From the NCBI GenBank assembly GCA_009777725.1, contig WRLG01000014.1, positions 1 through 64,000 of the forward strand: a stretch of 64,000 bases of DNA. The letters are read 5' to 3'. Under the pieces are notes generated by a model. That model searched no databases and had not been told where the DNA came from. It worked only from the letters and a program-made list of their open reading frames with translations. How positions within the stretch are numbered: position 1 is the stretch's first letter; the number at the start of each line of letters is the position of its first letter. Shown here one piece after another: positions 1 to 8,020 of this stretch. Made by a program: the position numbers and the translations under genes. Origin of the DNA: Oscillospiraceae bacterium (GTDB lineage: Bacteria; Bacillota; Clostridia; Oscillospirales; Ruminococcaceae).

Positions 1-171
1 GCCGCTCTTGCAACACTTGACGGTTTGAAAGAAAAGGCTTGGAAATCTGAAACTAAGACTGCGATTGAGCAGATTCATGATGCCATCTTTTTGTTGAGTG
101 AGTTTGAGAGGGCGGGGGAGATGTGTGGCGATATTTTGTGCACGGGACGGGCAAGCCCGTCCCCTACATAA
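1..171 (+). CDS. Hybrid histidine kinase, C-terminal end only (partial)
   Basis: The open frame enters from the left edge and stops at TAA 169-171. Bases 1-127 are identical to 4186-4312, the 3' end of the complete hybrid kinase in this window, and are read in the same frame. This is therefore the tail of a paralogous kinase whose body lies outside the window. After base 127 the two copies diverge. Here the frame runs through a palindromic repeat, giving a short unrelated tail (about 14 residues) before the stop. The tail follows the Hpt-like helical region of the paralogue. Identity of the missing part is inferred from the duplicated end only. Confidence 0.7.
   Translation, partial: AALATLDGLKEKAWKSETKTAIEQIHDAIFLLSEFERAGEMCGDILCTGRASPSPT
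144..163. repeat. Short palindromic repeat (9-2-9 hairpin)
   Basis: The arms GGGACGGGC and GCCCGTCCC are separated by two bases and followed by CCTACATAA. The same core flanked by CCCCTACATAA recurs inside the 134-bp inverted-repeat element at 46133-46266, so this is a dispersed repeat. It lies within the last codons of the upstream kinase fragment and could also act as a hairpin terminator or mRNA-stabilising element. Confidence 0.65.
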
Positions 172-204
172 CAATAATATATTAATTTTAAGGAGATTAA
201 AAAT

Positions 205-1299
205 ATGAAAAAAGCATTATCATTATTGACGGCGGTAATGATGGTCGTTGGGTGTCTGGCTTCTTGTGCGAAGAAGAGCGACAAGGTTGATATTGGTCTT
301 ATCCTTACCGAAAAAAGCATGATAAACGATGGGAATTTTAACCAAAGCGCGTGGGAAGGAATCCAACTGTATGCGGAGCAAAATGATTTGACCTATCGGT
401 ATTATCAGCCGGACAACAAGAGTGAGGAATTTTATCTGAAAGCCGTAGAAGTAGCGGTAGACGATGGGGTATCGGTTTTAGTTACGCTCGGTCATGAATT
501 TGCGACATCCTTGTTTATTGCACAAGAGCAATATCCCCACGTGAATTTTATATTAATTGACGGAACTCCGAATAACGGAAAATATGATTCGGAATATTTT
601 GAGGAAAAAATAACCCCCAACGCATATTCCGTGCTTTTTGCGGACGAACAGGCGGGCTTTTTGGCGGGCTATGCGATTGTAAAGGACGGATTCAGAAACT
701 TGGGCTTTATCGGCGGAAGAGCGGTTCCCGCTGTTGTCGCTTATGGCTACGGCTTTGTTCAAGGTGCGGAATTTGCGGCAAAGGAGCTTGGGTTAGTACC
801 CGGAGAGGTGACAATCAAATATGATTATTCCGGCGACTTTTCCCCAACGCCCGAAACGCAAGCTAAAACTTCGTCGTGGTATAACGATGGCGTTGAAGTC
901 ATTTTTGCCGCGGGGGGCGGAATGGGGTACTCTGTTATGCAAGCCGCACAATCAATAGAAGGCAAGTGGGTAATCGGTGCTGATAAAGACCAAAGCGTTG
1001 ATTCGCCGACCATCATTACCTCAGCGAAAAAAATGATTGCACGCGCGGTTTACTTAGCGATTGAGTCTTATTATCAAGGCAATTTCCCCGGCGGACAAAT
1101 CCGTTATTACAGCACGTCCGACGGCGGCAGTGATTTAGAGATGGAGAATGCAAAATTCAGGAGCTTTTCGGTTGCGGAATATGAAAGAATTTATAATATG
1201 CTCGCAACCGACGAGAACGGAATCGCATCATCTATCGTAACGGATACAGCTGTAAATCCCTCGGAACTGCCCTGCGAGTATGTAATTGTAGAGGTCTAA
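205..1299 (+). CDS. BMP-family substrate-binding lipoprotein
   Basis: This 364-residue protein begins with a lipoprotein signal peptide; the lipobox LASC places the lipidated cysteine at residue 21. The rest has the look of the Bmp/PnrA family of periplasmic-binding-fold proteins: a DIGLILTEKSMINDGNFNQ start, GHEFATSLF, a hinge with GFIGGRAVPAV and a late IIAADKDQ-like segment (VIGADKDQS). Family members bind nucleosides or act as ligand receptors for ABC importers. No permease or ATPase genes follow. The next gene, 3 bases downstream, is a membrane hybrid histidine kinase, so a sensory role feeding ligand information to that kinase is inferred. The start has an AAGGAG ribosome binding site. 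Confidence 0.82.
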   Translation: MKKALSLLTAVMMVVGCLASCAKKSDKVDIGLILTEKSMINDGNFNQSAWEGIQLYAEQNDLTYRYYQPDNKSEEFYLKAVEVAVDDGVSVLVTLGHEFATSLFIAQEQYPHVNFILIDGTPNNGKYDSEYFEEKITPNAYSVLFADEQAGFLAGYAIVKDGFRNLGFIGGRAVPAVVAYGYGFVQGAEFAAKELGLVPGEVTIKYDYSGDFSPTPETQAKTSSWYNDGVEVIFAAGGGMGYSVMQAAQSIEGKWVIGADKDQSVDSPTIITSAKKMIARAVYLAIESYYQGNFPGGQIRYYSTSDGGSDLEMENAKFRSFSVAEYERIYNMLATDENGIASSIVTDTAVNPSELPCEYVIVEV

Positions 1300-1302
1300 T
1301 CT

Positions 1303-4300
1303 ATGAACACCAAGGTTAAGCGTTCTTTTTCCGTTAATATGTCTTTGCTTGTAATAGCCGTTGTGGGTGCTTTGCTCATAGCGGTTTTTACCGTTAAGTT
1401 TTTTACTATCAGAAATATATATATTCAAACCTTTCAAAAGCAGACGGTTAATGTAAACGATTTCGTTGTCGCGCAAATCAATGGGGATAAAGTTGAAGAA
1501 TATGCCGCAAGCTTTAATAAGGATGAATATTATTGGGAGCTTCAAAGGATGCTTTACCGCCTTAAAAGTATTTTTAATATAGAATATCTTTATATTTTGA
1601 CAGACAACGGAGAGGCGGAAACCTATACCTATATTTTTGACGCAATATTCAACGATGTAACGCAGAGCTTTGACGATTCGCAATACGGCAAAACGGCTGA
1701 TAAATCAAATTTCCCCGGCAGTGTAGGTGTTTTAAGAGACGGTCTGCCTTTTGAGGAAGCGGTATTCTACGATAACGAGCACGAGAGAATGATTTATGCC
1801 TATGCCCCGATAAACAATTCCAGGGGGGAAGTCGTTGCCTTTTTAGGGACGGAAATCAGCGCGGAGCCGATGTTTGAGGATATAAACAGGACGGTTTCCT
1901 TTCTGGTTTTTTTTGCCGTAATTTCATTTACGGTGATTTACCTTGCAATCATGCTTTACAGTAATAAATATGTTACCAAGCCCCTTGTTAAGTTAAGCGC
2001 GGATGTCACCGAGTTTTCAAAGGGAAATATAGGGATTGAAATACCGAAAAATTTACTGAGCCGCAAGGATGAGCTGGGGCTTATTTATCAATCCTTCAGC
2101 AATGTTATTTCAACAATCGGTAATCTTATAGACGACCTCAGAAATACTACCGATGATGCAATAAGGGGCAACATAGACACGCGCATAAATTATGCCGATA
2201 ATTATCTGGGAAGTTATAAACACATTGCCGAAAGCATCGATTTGCTAATGGATAATACCAAGAAAATATTTAATCTTATGCCTGTTTATTTCTCTGTATT
2301 TGATTATGATTTTAATTTGCTTTACCGCAATGTTCCGATTAAATCTTTAGCAGACAATGAGGGCGTATCTGAAAAGGAAATAATCAAAAGTATCGCGCGG
2401 GCTTTGAAAGCAAGCTTTTTTAGGTTTGCCGAAAGCAGAGATGATAACTGCACGGACTCGTTACATATTACCCTCTCCGATAATACAGTGCGCCATTATG
2501 ACTTTTTTCTCGTAAAGAATAACCCGCGCTGTGGTGTAAAAAATATTTGCTGTGTGCTTACTGATGTAACCGATTATGTAGAAATGAGTGAGAAAGCTCT
2601 CGCCGCCAGTTCAGCCAAAAGCGACTTTTTAGCAATGATGAGCCATGAAATCCGCACGCCGATGAATGCCATCATCGGGATTTCGCAGATTCAGCTGCAG
2701 AAAGAAGGGTTGCCTTATGAGTATACGGAAGCTCTTGAAAAAATATATAATTCCGGCACGGGGTTGCTCGGAATCATAAATGATATACTTGATATGTCGA
2801 AAATCGAATCCGGCAAGCTTGAATTAAACCCGACCGAATATGATACGGCGAGTTTGATTAATGACGCACTCCAATTAAATATTGTCAGAAAAGGCGCGAA
2901 GCCAATTAAACTCATGTTGGAAATTGATGAAAAACTCCCCTCAACCATGTACGGCGATGAATTGCGGATTAAGCAGATTTTAAATAACCTGCTTTCTAAC
3001 GCGTTTAAGTATACAGAGGTGGGTTACGTCAAGCTGATGGTTCGCCACTATTTGTTGCACGGCGGGAACGTATTGCTGAAGCTTGCAGTGGAGGACACGG
3101 GGCAGGGGATGAAAAAAGAGGACAAGGAAAAGCTTTTCACGGAATATATGCGTTTCAACGCCGCCGCGAACCGAAGCACCGAGGGTGCGGGGCTTGGGCT
3201 GAATATCACAAAAAGACTTGTAGAAATTATGGGCGGCGCGATTGAGGTTAAAAGCGAGTACGGAGAGGGCAGTACTTTTACGGTTACATTAAAGCAAAAG
3301 GCGATGGGGCTGAATGTAATCGGCGCGGAGGTTGTTCGGCGGCTGTGTGACTTTTCGTTCACGGGGAATAAGGAATATCAGGATATTTCGGTTAGCCGCG
3401 AGCCTATGCCTTATGGTAAAGTGCTGGTTGTGGACGATGTGGAGACCAATTTGTATGTTGCAAAGGCGTTGCTGCGCCCCTACAAACTGGAGATTGAAAC
3501 AGCAATGAGCGGCTTTGAGGCAATCGAAAAAATCAAAAACGGCAATGCCTATGACATCATTTTCATGGACCATATGATGCCGCTGATGGACGGGATTGAA
3601 ACCTTAAAAAAACTGCGCGAACACGGTTATAACGGCATGATTGTTGCATTGACCGCGAATGCGCTTGCCGGAAATGATGAGATGTTTCGGCAAAACGGCT
3701 TTGACGGATTTATCTCAAAGCCGATAGATGTGCGGCATTTGAATAACATATTAAACAAATTTATCCGCGACAGCCACCCGCAAGAGGCAAAAAAATACAA
3801 ACCCATAAAGCTTTCCGCAGAGCCGAAGCCGGAAGAAGATTCAAAATTGCTCGAAATATTCTGCCGCACGGCAAAAAAAGCAATTGTCACACTGCGCGAC
3901 ACGAGCGACCCGAAACTGATTGCAACAACCGCACATTCCTTAAAGCCCACATTAATGAATCTCGGCGAAAAGGAATTATCCCGAGCGGCGCAATCACTGG
4001 AACAAGCGGGACTTAACGGTGAGGAAACTAACCCGGAAAACTTTATAAGGGAGTTGGAAAAGCTTATATCGCGGCTGGATTCCGCAAAGGAAGTTTCTGA
4101 TGATTCGGGCATAATTGAGGACATCACATTTTTAAAAGAGCAGTTAAAAATAGTGCAAACTGCCTGCGAGGATTATAACGCCAAAGCCGCTCTTGCAACA
4201 CTTGACGGTTTGAAAGAAAAGGCTTGGAAATCTGAAACTAAGACTGCGATTGAGCAGATTCATGATGCCATCTTTTTGTTGAGTGAGTTTGAGAGGGCGG

Positions 4301-4344
4301 GGGAGATGTGTGAGGGGTTAAGGAGTAAAAAACATGAAAAATAA
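1303..4344 (+). CDS. Membrane hybrid histidine kinase (HAMP-HisKA-HATPase-REC-Hpt)
   Basis: The 1013-residue multidomain sensor has a first membrane helix at about residues 13-33, an extracytoplasmic region to about 195, a second helix near 197-220, then HAMP. A middle segment (about 320-430) looks PAS-like. The HisKA box SHEIRTPMN carries His448. The ATPase domain has N (NNLLSNAFKYT), DTGQGM and GLGLNI boxes. A receiver domain follows with Asp756 (FMDHMMP), and a C-terminal Hpt domain has His878 (TAHSLKP). It can therefore carry out an internal phosphorelay. No output regulator is adjacent, so the final receiver protein is unknown. It is in an operon with the BMP lipoprotein upstream and overlaps the next gene by 11 bases. 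Confidence 0.9.
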   Translation: MNTKVKRSFSVNMSLLVIAVVGALLIAVFTVKFFTIRNIYIQTFQKQTVNVNDFVVAQINGDKVEEYAASFNKDEYYWELQRMLYRLKSIFNIEYLYILTDNGEAETYTYIFDAIFNDVTQSFDDSQYGKTADKSNFPGSVGVLRDGLPFEEAVFYDNEHERMIYAYAPINNSRGEVVAFLGTEISAEPMFEDINRTVSFLVFFAVISFTVIYLAIMLYSNKYVTKPLVKLSADVTEFSKGNIGIEIPKNLLSRKDELGLIYQSFSNVISTIGNLIDDLRNTTDDAIRGNIDTRINYADNYLGSYKHIAESIDLLMDNTKKIFNLMPVYFSVFDYDFNLLYRNVPIKSLADNEGVSEKEIIKSIARALKASFFRFAESRDDNCTDSLHITLSDNTVRHYDFFLVKNNPRCGVKNICCVLTDVTDYVEMSEKALAASSAKSDFLAMMSHEIRTPMNAIIGISQIQLQKEGLPYEYTEALEKIYNSGTGLLGIINDILDMSKIESGKLELNPTEYDTASLINDALQLNIVRKGAKPIKLMLEIDEKLPSTMYGDELRIKQILNNLLSNAFKYTEVGYVKLMVRHYLLHGGNVLLKLAVEDTGQGMKKEDKEKLFTEYMRFNAAANRSTEGAGLGLNITKRLVEIMGGAIEVKSEYGEGSTFTVTLKQKAMGLNVIGAEVVRRLCDFSFTGNKEYQDISVSREPMPYGKVLVVDDVETNLYVAKALLRPYKLEIETAMSGFEAIEKIKNGNAYDIIFMDHMMPLMDGIETLKKLREHGYNGMIVALTANALAGNDEMFRQNGFDGFISKPIDVRHLNNILNKFIRDSHPQEAKKYKPIKLSAEPKPEEDSKLLEIFCRTAKKAIVTLRDTSDPKLIATTAHSLKPTLMNLGEKELSRAAQSLEQAGLNGEETNPENFIRELEKLISRLDSAKEVSDDSGIIEDITFLKEQLKIVQTACEDYNAKAALATLDGLKEKAWKSETKTAIEQIHDAIFLLSEFERAGEMCEGLRSKKHEK
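4186..4312 (+). repeat. 127-bp exact duplicate of window bases 1-127
   Basis: This stretch within the 3' end of the kinase is identical, without a mismatch, to the first 127 bases of the window. It marks a recent duplication or gene conversion between two tandem kinase genes. Because the window begins inside the repeat, its full length is unknown. Confidence 0.9.
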
Positions 4345-5401
4345 GTTAATCAGCATTGTTACGGCTTTGGCAATTTCTTTTTCGTTAGTTCCGTTTTCGG
4401 CGTTTGCTGAAAATGAGAAATCCCCCGCCCCAACCCACGCAACCGTTACGGGAGCAACCTACCTATATCATCCAAATTCCCGCGCCAAGCTCCAATCAGG
4501 CGTTTCGGTTACGAAAGTTCAAAAGCTTTCAGCCGAGGGTAAGTATGTCGATGTCACGAGCGATATGCCTTACAACCTTACCAAATCTGACAAAAACGGC
4601 AAATATGCGCTGTATTTCCCCGAGGCGGGAAGTTATAAAATCAGCTTTCGCTACAGGCAGGGGGCTTCGCTTATTTATCGCTATGATTTGCAGTTGGAGG
4701 TTAAGTTGGGCTTTGAGCATAGCGTGGATATACCCTTGCAAACCGCTCCCAAGGCAAACGACACTAAAGGCAGGAGGCTTGAAACGGCGAAGCTTACGCC
4801 CGCTTTTTCTGAAAACGGAGATGATATTGTCTTTATTCTTATTTGCAGCGGGGATTACAAAAATGAAGAGTCATTAAGACGCTGGGTGACTTACGGGCTT
4901 TTTATTGATGAAAAAGGGGTAATAAAAAAATATGCTCTTGAACACACAGACGAAGAAAATTTTTTCTCTGTGTTAAAAATCAGACCCCAAGACATTAGCA
5001 ATAAAATTATTGAACATTATGATGTTATCAAAAATGCCGGCATTGATACGGGCAAGCGGGTGGACAAAGGCGAACTTGCCGTTTATCATGAAATGTTTTT
5101 AACCATGGGGACTGAATACTGGTCGGATTGGAGGCACTACGGATACCAACTCGGTGCGAAGATAGAGGAGGGTGTTGCAGTTCCCCAGGTAGACCTTCCG
5201 ACATATGATTTCTATGGCATAAGGAAAAATTCTGAAAATGGATTGGAGGCAGTTATTGTTAAAGGCGTAGGTCACTATAATGTCGTAAATAAAAATTACG
5301 AACATGCTGATGGGATTTATGATTGGCTTATGGAATTGTTTAATTATCCTACCGGAATTTTACCTAATTATGATGATTTTAGGCGAATTTACGAGGATTA
5401 A
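4334..5401 (+). CDS. Secreted protein of unknown function
   Basis: This 355-residue protein has a clear signal peptide (MKNKLISIVTALAISFSLV, cleavage after AFA near residue 25). The mature part begins with a roughly 110-residue beta-rich segment (ATVTGATYLY...SYKISFRYRQG) resembling a carboxypeptidase-regulatory or Ig-like sandwich, followed by a mixed domain with IVFILICSGDYKNEESLRRW and GVGHYNVVNKNYEHADG near the end. I do not recognise a catalytic motif. The start overlaps the kinase stop by 11 bases and is preceded by AAGGAG, so the gene is translationally coupled to the kinase and is probably part of the same sensory or secretory unit. Confidence 0.7.
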   Translation: MKNKLISIVTALAISFSLVPFSAFAENEKSPAPTHATVTGATYLYHPNSRAKLQSGVSVTKVQKLSAEGKYVDVTSDMPYNLTKSDKNGKYALYFPEAGSYKISFRYRQGASLIYRYDLQLEVKLGFEHSVDIPLQTAPKANDTKGRRLETAKLTPAFSENGDDIVFILICSGDYKNEESLRRWVTYGLFIDEKGVIKKYALEHTDEENFFSVLKIRPQDISNKIIEHYDVIKNAGIDTGKRVDKGELAVYHEMFLTMGTEYWSDWRHYGYQLGAKIEEGVAVPQVDLPTYDFYGIRKNSENGLEAVIVKGVGHYNVVNKNYEHADGIYDWLMELFNYPTGILPNYDDFRRIYED

Positions 5402-5800
5402 TTAAAAAAAACAATAACTAAAAAGTCTAAGTTTATATCATTGCTATTGAGCTTTACAATGGTCATGGGGGTTGTTGCGCCAATTTCGGCTTTAGCAAAT
5501 GACAATATCGGAGATTTTGAAATTTCTAATAACAACGATACTCACGAGCTTTTCGATGATGAAACCAATTTCAATGAAGTTGAGGATAATAGGGAAAACT
5601 ATTCGGACGAAATTGTTAAAGCTGAAATGCCGCCGGATTTATCGGAATACAAAATGATTACCGTGACGAATTTTAAAGAGCTGTTGAAAACGGTATTGAG
5701 TGCGGGCAATCATATTATTTATTACAGCGACCCGGATACGGCTTATTTTTATGTCCTAACCGCACGGCTTGCGTATGCTTATTGCTTTAATATCAATTGA
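5402..5800 (+). pseudogene. Secreted-protein gene with lost start codon and shortened end
   Basis: Directly after the previous stop the same frame reads LKKTITKKSKFISLLLSFT, then MVMGVVAPISALAND. This is a complete signal peptide whose expected initiator is TTA instead of ATG/GTG/TTG, placed 5 bases after a GAGG ribosome binding site. The only remaining starts (TTG 5441, TTG 5447) would remove the basic N-region. The mature part is acidic and Asn-rich, and the frame ends early at 5800 before a small overlapping frame. I read it as a decaying exported protein; translation from TTG 5441 (119 residues) cannot be excluded. Confidence 0.5.
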
Positions 5801-5858
5801 CTTACCCCTACAGAAAAAAACGCAGCCTTGTATACTCTTGAACAGAGGGGATAAAATT

Positions 5859-6026
5859 TTGAGTAAATTGAATAAATGGCTTCCCTGTATAGTAATTTTC
5901 TCATTGCTTTGGCTCACATATGTAATTTTATGCCTTCTTGGTTTCTATGGTTATGCCGGAGATGTTAAGCGGAAGCTCGGTTTATTATTACGGGGAGGTT
6001 TTGGTGGTTTATTTGGTGTGAGGTGA
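5859..6026 (+). CDS. Small putative membrane protein
   Basis: A TTG start at 5859 follows AGAGGGGA and yields 55 residues with one strong hydrophobic helix (CIVIFSLLWLTYVILCLLG) and a basic, Gly-rich tail. The longer frame given in the ORF track (5769) starts inside the preceding gene without a ribosome binding site. It may be a genuine small membrane protein or debris from the decaying gene upstream. About 155 bases follow without any convincing gene before a terminator. Confidence 0.3.
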   Translation: MSKLNKWLPCIVIFSLLWLTYVILCLLGFYGYAGDVKRKLGLLLRGGFGGLFGVR

Positions 6027-6181
6027 TAAGCCTGCGGTTTGTTAACACTACCCGCAAGAAATTCTAGTCCCATCAAAAAAGTAAATACAGCCAAGTCGTC
6101 AAGTAAACCTACAACCAAAACCCAAGTGGTAATTAATTTATTGTCGAGCCTAATATTCAAGAGCACGTTGTTTAAAAATAA

Positions 6182-6215
6182 GCGGGGCAGATTTAAAATC
6201 CACCCCGCATTTTAA
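6182..6215 (+). terminator. Rho-independent terminator
   Basis: GCGGGG (6182-6187) pairs with CCCCGC (6203-6208), with GATTT/AAATC continuing inside the stem, followed by ATTTTAATTTTT. It closes the sensory operon region. The 150 bases to the next hairpin hold no gene that I can see. Confidence 0.7.
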
Positions 6216-6325
6216 TTTTTATTCTAACTTGGCGTATCTTATTTATCTTAATTATTATATCATAGGTTTTTACCCCTTGTTGGTTTAAAGTTGGTTTTTT
6301 ATGATTGTTTTTATAAAAATCAATT

Positions 6326-6366
6326 AAAAACAGCGTTTGCGAAACATTCTTAAACGCTGTTTTTTC
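6326..6366. terminator. Terminator hairpin in the ancestral downstream flank of tRNA-fMet
   Basis: AAAAACAGCGTTT (6326-6338) pairs with AAACGCTGTTTTT (6352-6364) and is flanked by A and T runs, so it can stop transcription in both directions. Before the mobile element inserted, this hairpin would have sat immediately 3' of the tRNA-fMet gene on the minus strand. Confidence 0.65.
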
Positions 6367-6367
6367 T

Positions 6368-6414
6368 TTTGGTTGCGGAGAGAGGATTTGAACCTCTGAC
6401 CTTCGGGTTATGAG
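6368..6414. repeat. Left attachment site copy (47-bp direct repeat)
   Basis: Identical to 35580-35626. It contains only the 3' part of tRNA-fMet, starting in the anticodon loop (CTCATAA on the minus strand). The sequence diverges immediately after TTATGAG, where the tRNA 5' half would continue in an empty site. Confidence 0.92.
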
Positions 6415-6513
6415 TTTGAATAATTGCCTTTTCAGAAATTTTGAATACGTCCGCAAATGCCTTTGTAGACAGGCTTTGCGGTGTTTTGTGTTTCGGCTAC
6501 ATGCGGGTATTTT

Positions 6514-6555
6514 TGTCCGTCAAAGGGTACATTGTCCGTCAAATGTCCGTCAAAT
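6514..6555 (+). repeat. Integrase arm-type repeats, left end
   Basis: Three direct copies of TGTCCGTCAAA lie at 6514, 6533 and 6544. A 27-bp block covering the last two (6529-6555) is identical to 35486-35512 at the other end of the element. Short direct repeats near both att sites are characteristic arm-type binding sites of tyrosine integrases such as those of Tn916-like elements; that role is inferred. The rest of 6415-6612 shows no gene. Confidence 0.75.
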
Positions 6556-6612
6556 TTTGTGCGGAAAATGAGCTTTAAACCCAGTGGAAAAAATTGGAAT
6601 TTTCTGAATCAC

Positions 6613-6855
6613 CTATCCATGGGCGTGTCCCCATTCAACAGGCATACCCATTTGTTCGGCGATTTTCTCGAATTTCTTCACTAAATCGTTAGCGTTAGCG
6701 TACTTAAATGGTGCCCCTCCGAAAGGGACGGCGACATTCTCGTTGGGCGTTACCGATTTTGCAATTAGCCGTTTAAAATCAGCAGACTTCGCAATTTCTT
6801 CAAGTTTATTTGCTACAACGCTGAACCCGGTGCGAGTGATTTTACCTTCATTCAT
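6613..6855 (-). CDS. Small protein, second gene of the JAB/MuF-like pair
   Basis: This 80-residue protein has no recognised domain. It is rich in Lys, Ala and Asn, with a helical N-terminus (ANKLEEIAKSADFKRLIAKS) and an amphipathic C-terminal helix. Its ATG lies inside the last codons of the upstream gene (8-base overlap) with AAGGAGTG before it, so it is translationally coupled to that gene. Partnership (cofactor, immunity or antitoxin) is inferred from context only. Confidence 0.55.
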   Translation of the reverse strand: MNEGKITRTGFSVVANKLEEIAKSADFKRLIAKSVTPNENVAVPFGGAPFKYANANDLVKKFEKIAEQMGMPVEWGHAHG

Positions 6856-7441
6856 TTTTCAGCACTCCTTTCGTGAAAATATATCCGGCGGTTTGGTTAT
6901 TTTCTATAAATCGGTTTACCTTATTAGTTTCGCTTATGACGGTTTGATAATGCTTTATTATGGCGTTTTGTGCTATGCACCGATTTTCGAGAGTTTGGTT
7001 GTGCATAAATTTCTCAACCGCTTCATCAATACTGCTTTTTGTAATCTGCATATTCGCATCAGCGGCTATTTCGATTTCCCTTAGGTTATCCAAAAAGCAC
7101 ATAATTTCGTCATGTTTGGGGTCTACCCATATGAAAGAGTGCGTTTCATTGCCCACAATCATTCGGGTTTCCATGGGTTGATATTGTATGCTCCTCATTA
7201 TATCTTTAAGCGAAAATGCTGATGTATTTTCAAAACCGGTTCGCTCCATAGCCGGGTCAAACGGGTGATTGTGAGTTACTATGTTTCCTTTTACCCGGTT
7301 CCATTGTTCGGGCGTTAGACTCACCTCGTCCTCACGCCCTTGAGTTGCTCTAAACAACTCTTCGCCGTCTGTGTCAAAAACAACCACTGTTTCATACTCA
7401 TTCCGAGCTAAGAACCTCTCAATTCGCTCAATATTCTGCAT
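6848..7441 (-). CDS. JAB/MuF-like protein with HNHP...S..D signature
   Basis: I place the start at ATG 7441 (197 residues), not the track's 7489: a consensus promoter overlaps the longer start and GGGGTGAAG precedes 7441. The N-terminal half has VVVFDTDGEELF, then NIVTHNHPFDP and SAFSLKDIMRS, the metal-binding pattern of JAB-like peptidase domains found near phage MuF-type proteins and bacterial toxins. The usual upstream Glu is not obvious, so activity is uncertain. The C-terminal half (about 110-197) is helical. It is the leftmost gene pair of the mobile element, transcribed toward the att site. Confidence 0.6.
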   Translation of the reverse strand: MQNIERIERFLARNEYETVVVFDTDGEELFRATQGREDEVSLTPEQWNRVKGNIVTHNHPFDPAMERTGFENTSAFSLKDIMRSIQYQPMETRMIVGNETHSFIWVDPKHDEIMCFLDNLREIEIAADANMQITKSSIDEAVEKFMHNQTLENRCIAQNAIIKHYQTVISETNKVNRFIENNQTAGYIFTKGVLKNE

Positions 7442-7460
7442 AACTTCACCCCATAAATAT

Positions 7461-7489
7461 AGTATAGCACACCTTGCGAGGATTGTCAA
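7461..7489 (-). promoter_or_regulatory. Consensus sigma-A promoter for the JAB-like gene
   Basis: On the minus strand TTGACA (7484-7489), a 17-base spacer and TATACT (7461-7466) precede the start at 7441 by about 20 bases. This makes an initiation codon at 7489 very unlikely. Confidence 0.85.
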
Positions 7490-7598
7490 TATTTTTTTTT
7501 TTATCCACAGATAGAAATATTTGAAAACTTAACCAACCCCCGCAACAACATGATAAAATCAAGTAAACCTCGCATTTAAGCTGTTTGCTCAAATTTAA

Positions 7599-7628
7599 AA
7601 CACCGTCACGAAAGTGATGGTGTTTTTT
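7599..7628 (+). terminator. Rho-independent terminator hairpin
   Basis: AACACCGTCAC, a GAAA tetraloop, GTGATGGTGTT and a T run form an 11-bp stem with one G-T pair. It lies in the 250-base intergenic space between the leftward gene pair and the antitoxin-like gene. No gene is convincing in this gap; the minus-strand ORF across it has no ribosome binding site. Confidence 0.75.
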
Positions 7629-7711
7629 ACGGCAACTTTCTTGAATATATGTGAGATAATATTTTCGTGTTTTTATTGAAGTTTTCTTTGAACGCCTAAT
7701 TTTCAATTCGG

Positions 7712-7775
7712 GTCACTGCCACGGCAGTGACGAGGGGGATTTAAACGGTTTATGAAATCAATAGTCTTTCATAAA
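7712..7775. promoter_or_regulatory. Two inverted repeats upstream of the RelB-like gene (possible operator)
   Basis: GTCACTGCC/GGCAGTGAC (7712-7731) is followed by a perfect 9-bp inverted repeat TTTATGAAA/TTTCATAAA (7749-7757 and 7767-7775). RHH antitoxins of the RelB/DinJ type repress their own operons through such palindromes. The operator role is inferred from position 25-50 bases before the gene. Confidence 0.45.
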
Positions 7776-7799
7776 TTGAAAAAAGAAAGGGTGTCTATT

Positions 7800-7943
7800 A
7801 TGACCGATAAAACTAATTTGAGCATACAACTCGACCGCAATTTGAAAAGAGAAGCTGACCTGCTACTTAATTCCTTGGGCATGGATTTAACAACCGCAAT
7901 TACTATTTTTATGAAACAGACGGTAATGCAAAGAAGCCAATAG
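7800..7943 (+). pseudogene. Truncated RelB/DinJ-family antitoxin, no toxin partner
   Basis: The ATG at 7800 (GAAAGGGTG before it) gives 47 residues matching the ribbon-helix-helix start of DinJ/RelB antitoxins: TNLSIQLDRNLKREADLLLNSLGMDLTTAIT. The family normally continues with about 40 more residues that bind the toxin. Here the frame stops right after the RHH domain, and no RelE/YafQ-like toxin follows. DNA binding could survive as an orphan repressor, but toxin neutralisation is unlikely. Confidence 0.6.
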
Positions 7944-8020
7944 TCATATTGATATTCACCAAATTCCCGCTTTTACCAAAGCGGCGAGTGGTTTTAAAAA
8001 TACAAAACGGAGGTCAAAAA

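Noticed and set aside
5951-6166. Minus-strand ORF with hydrophobic LVVGLLDDLAVFTFLMG, vaguely DUF1232-like
   Set aside because: Too short, no ribosome binding site, overlaps another frame and a terminator; not supportable.
7446-7706. Minus-strand 86-residue ORF
   Set aside because: Runs through a terminator hairpin and a promoter; biased composition, no start signal.
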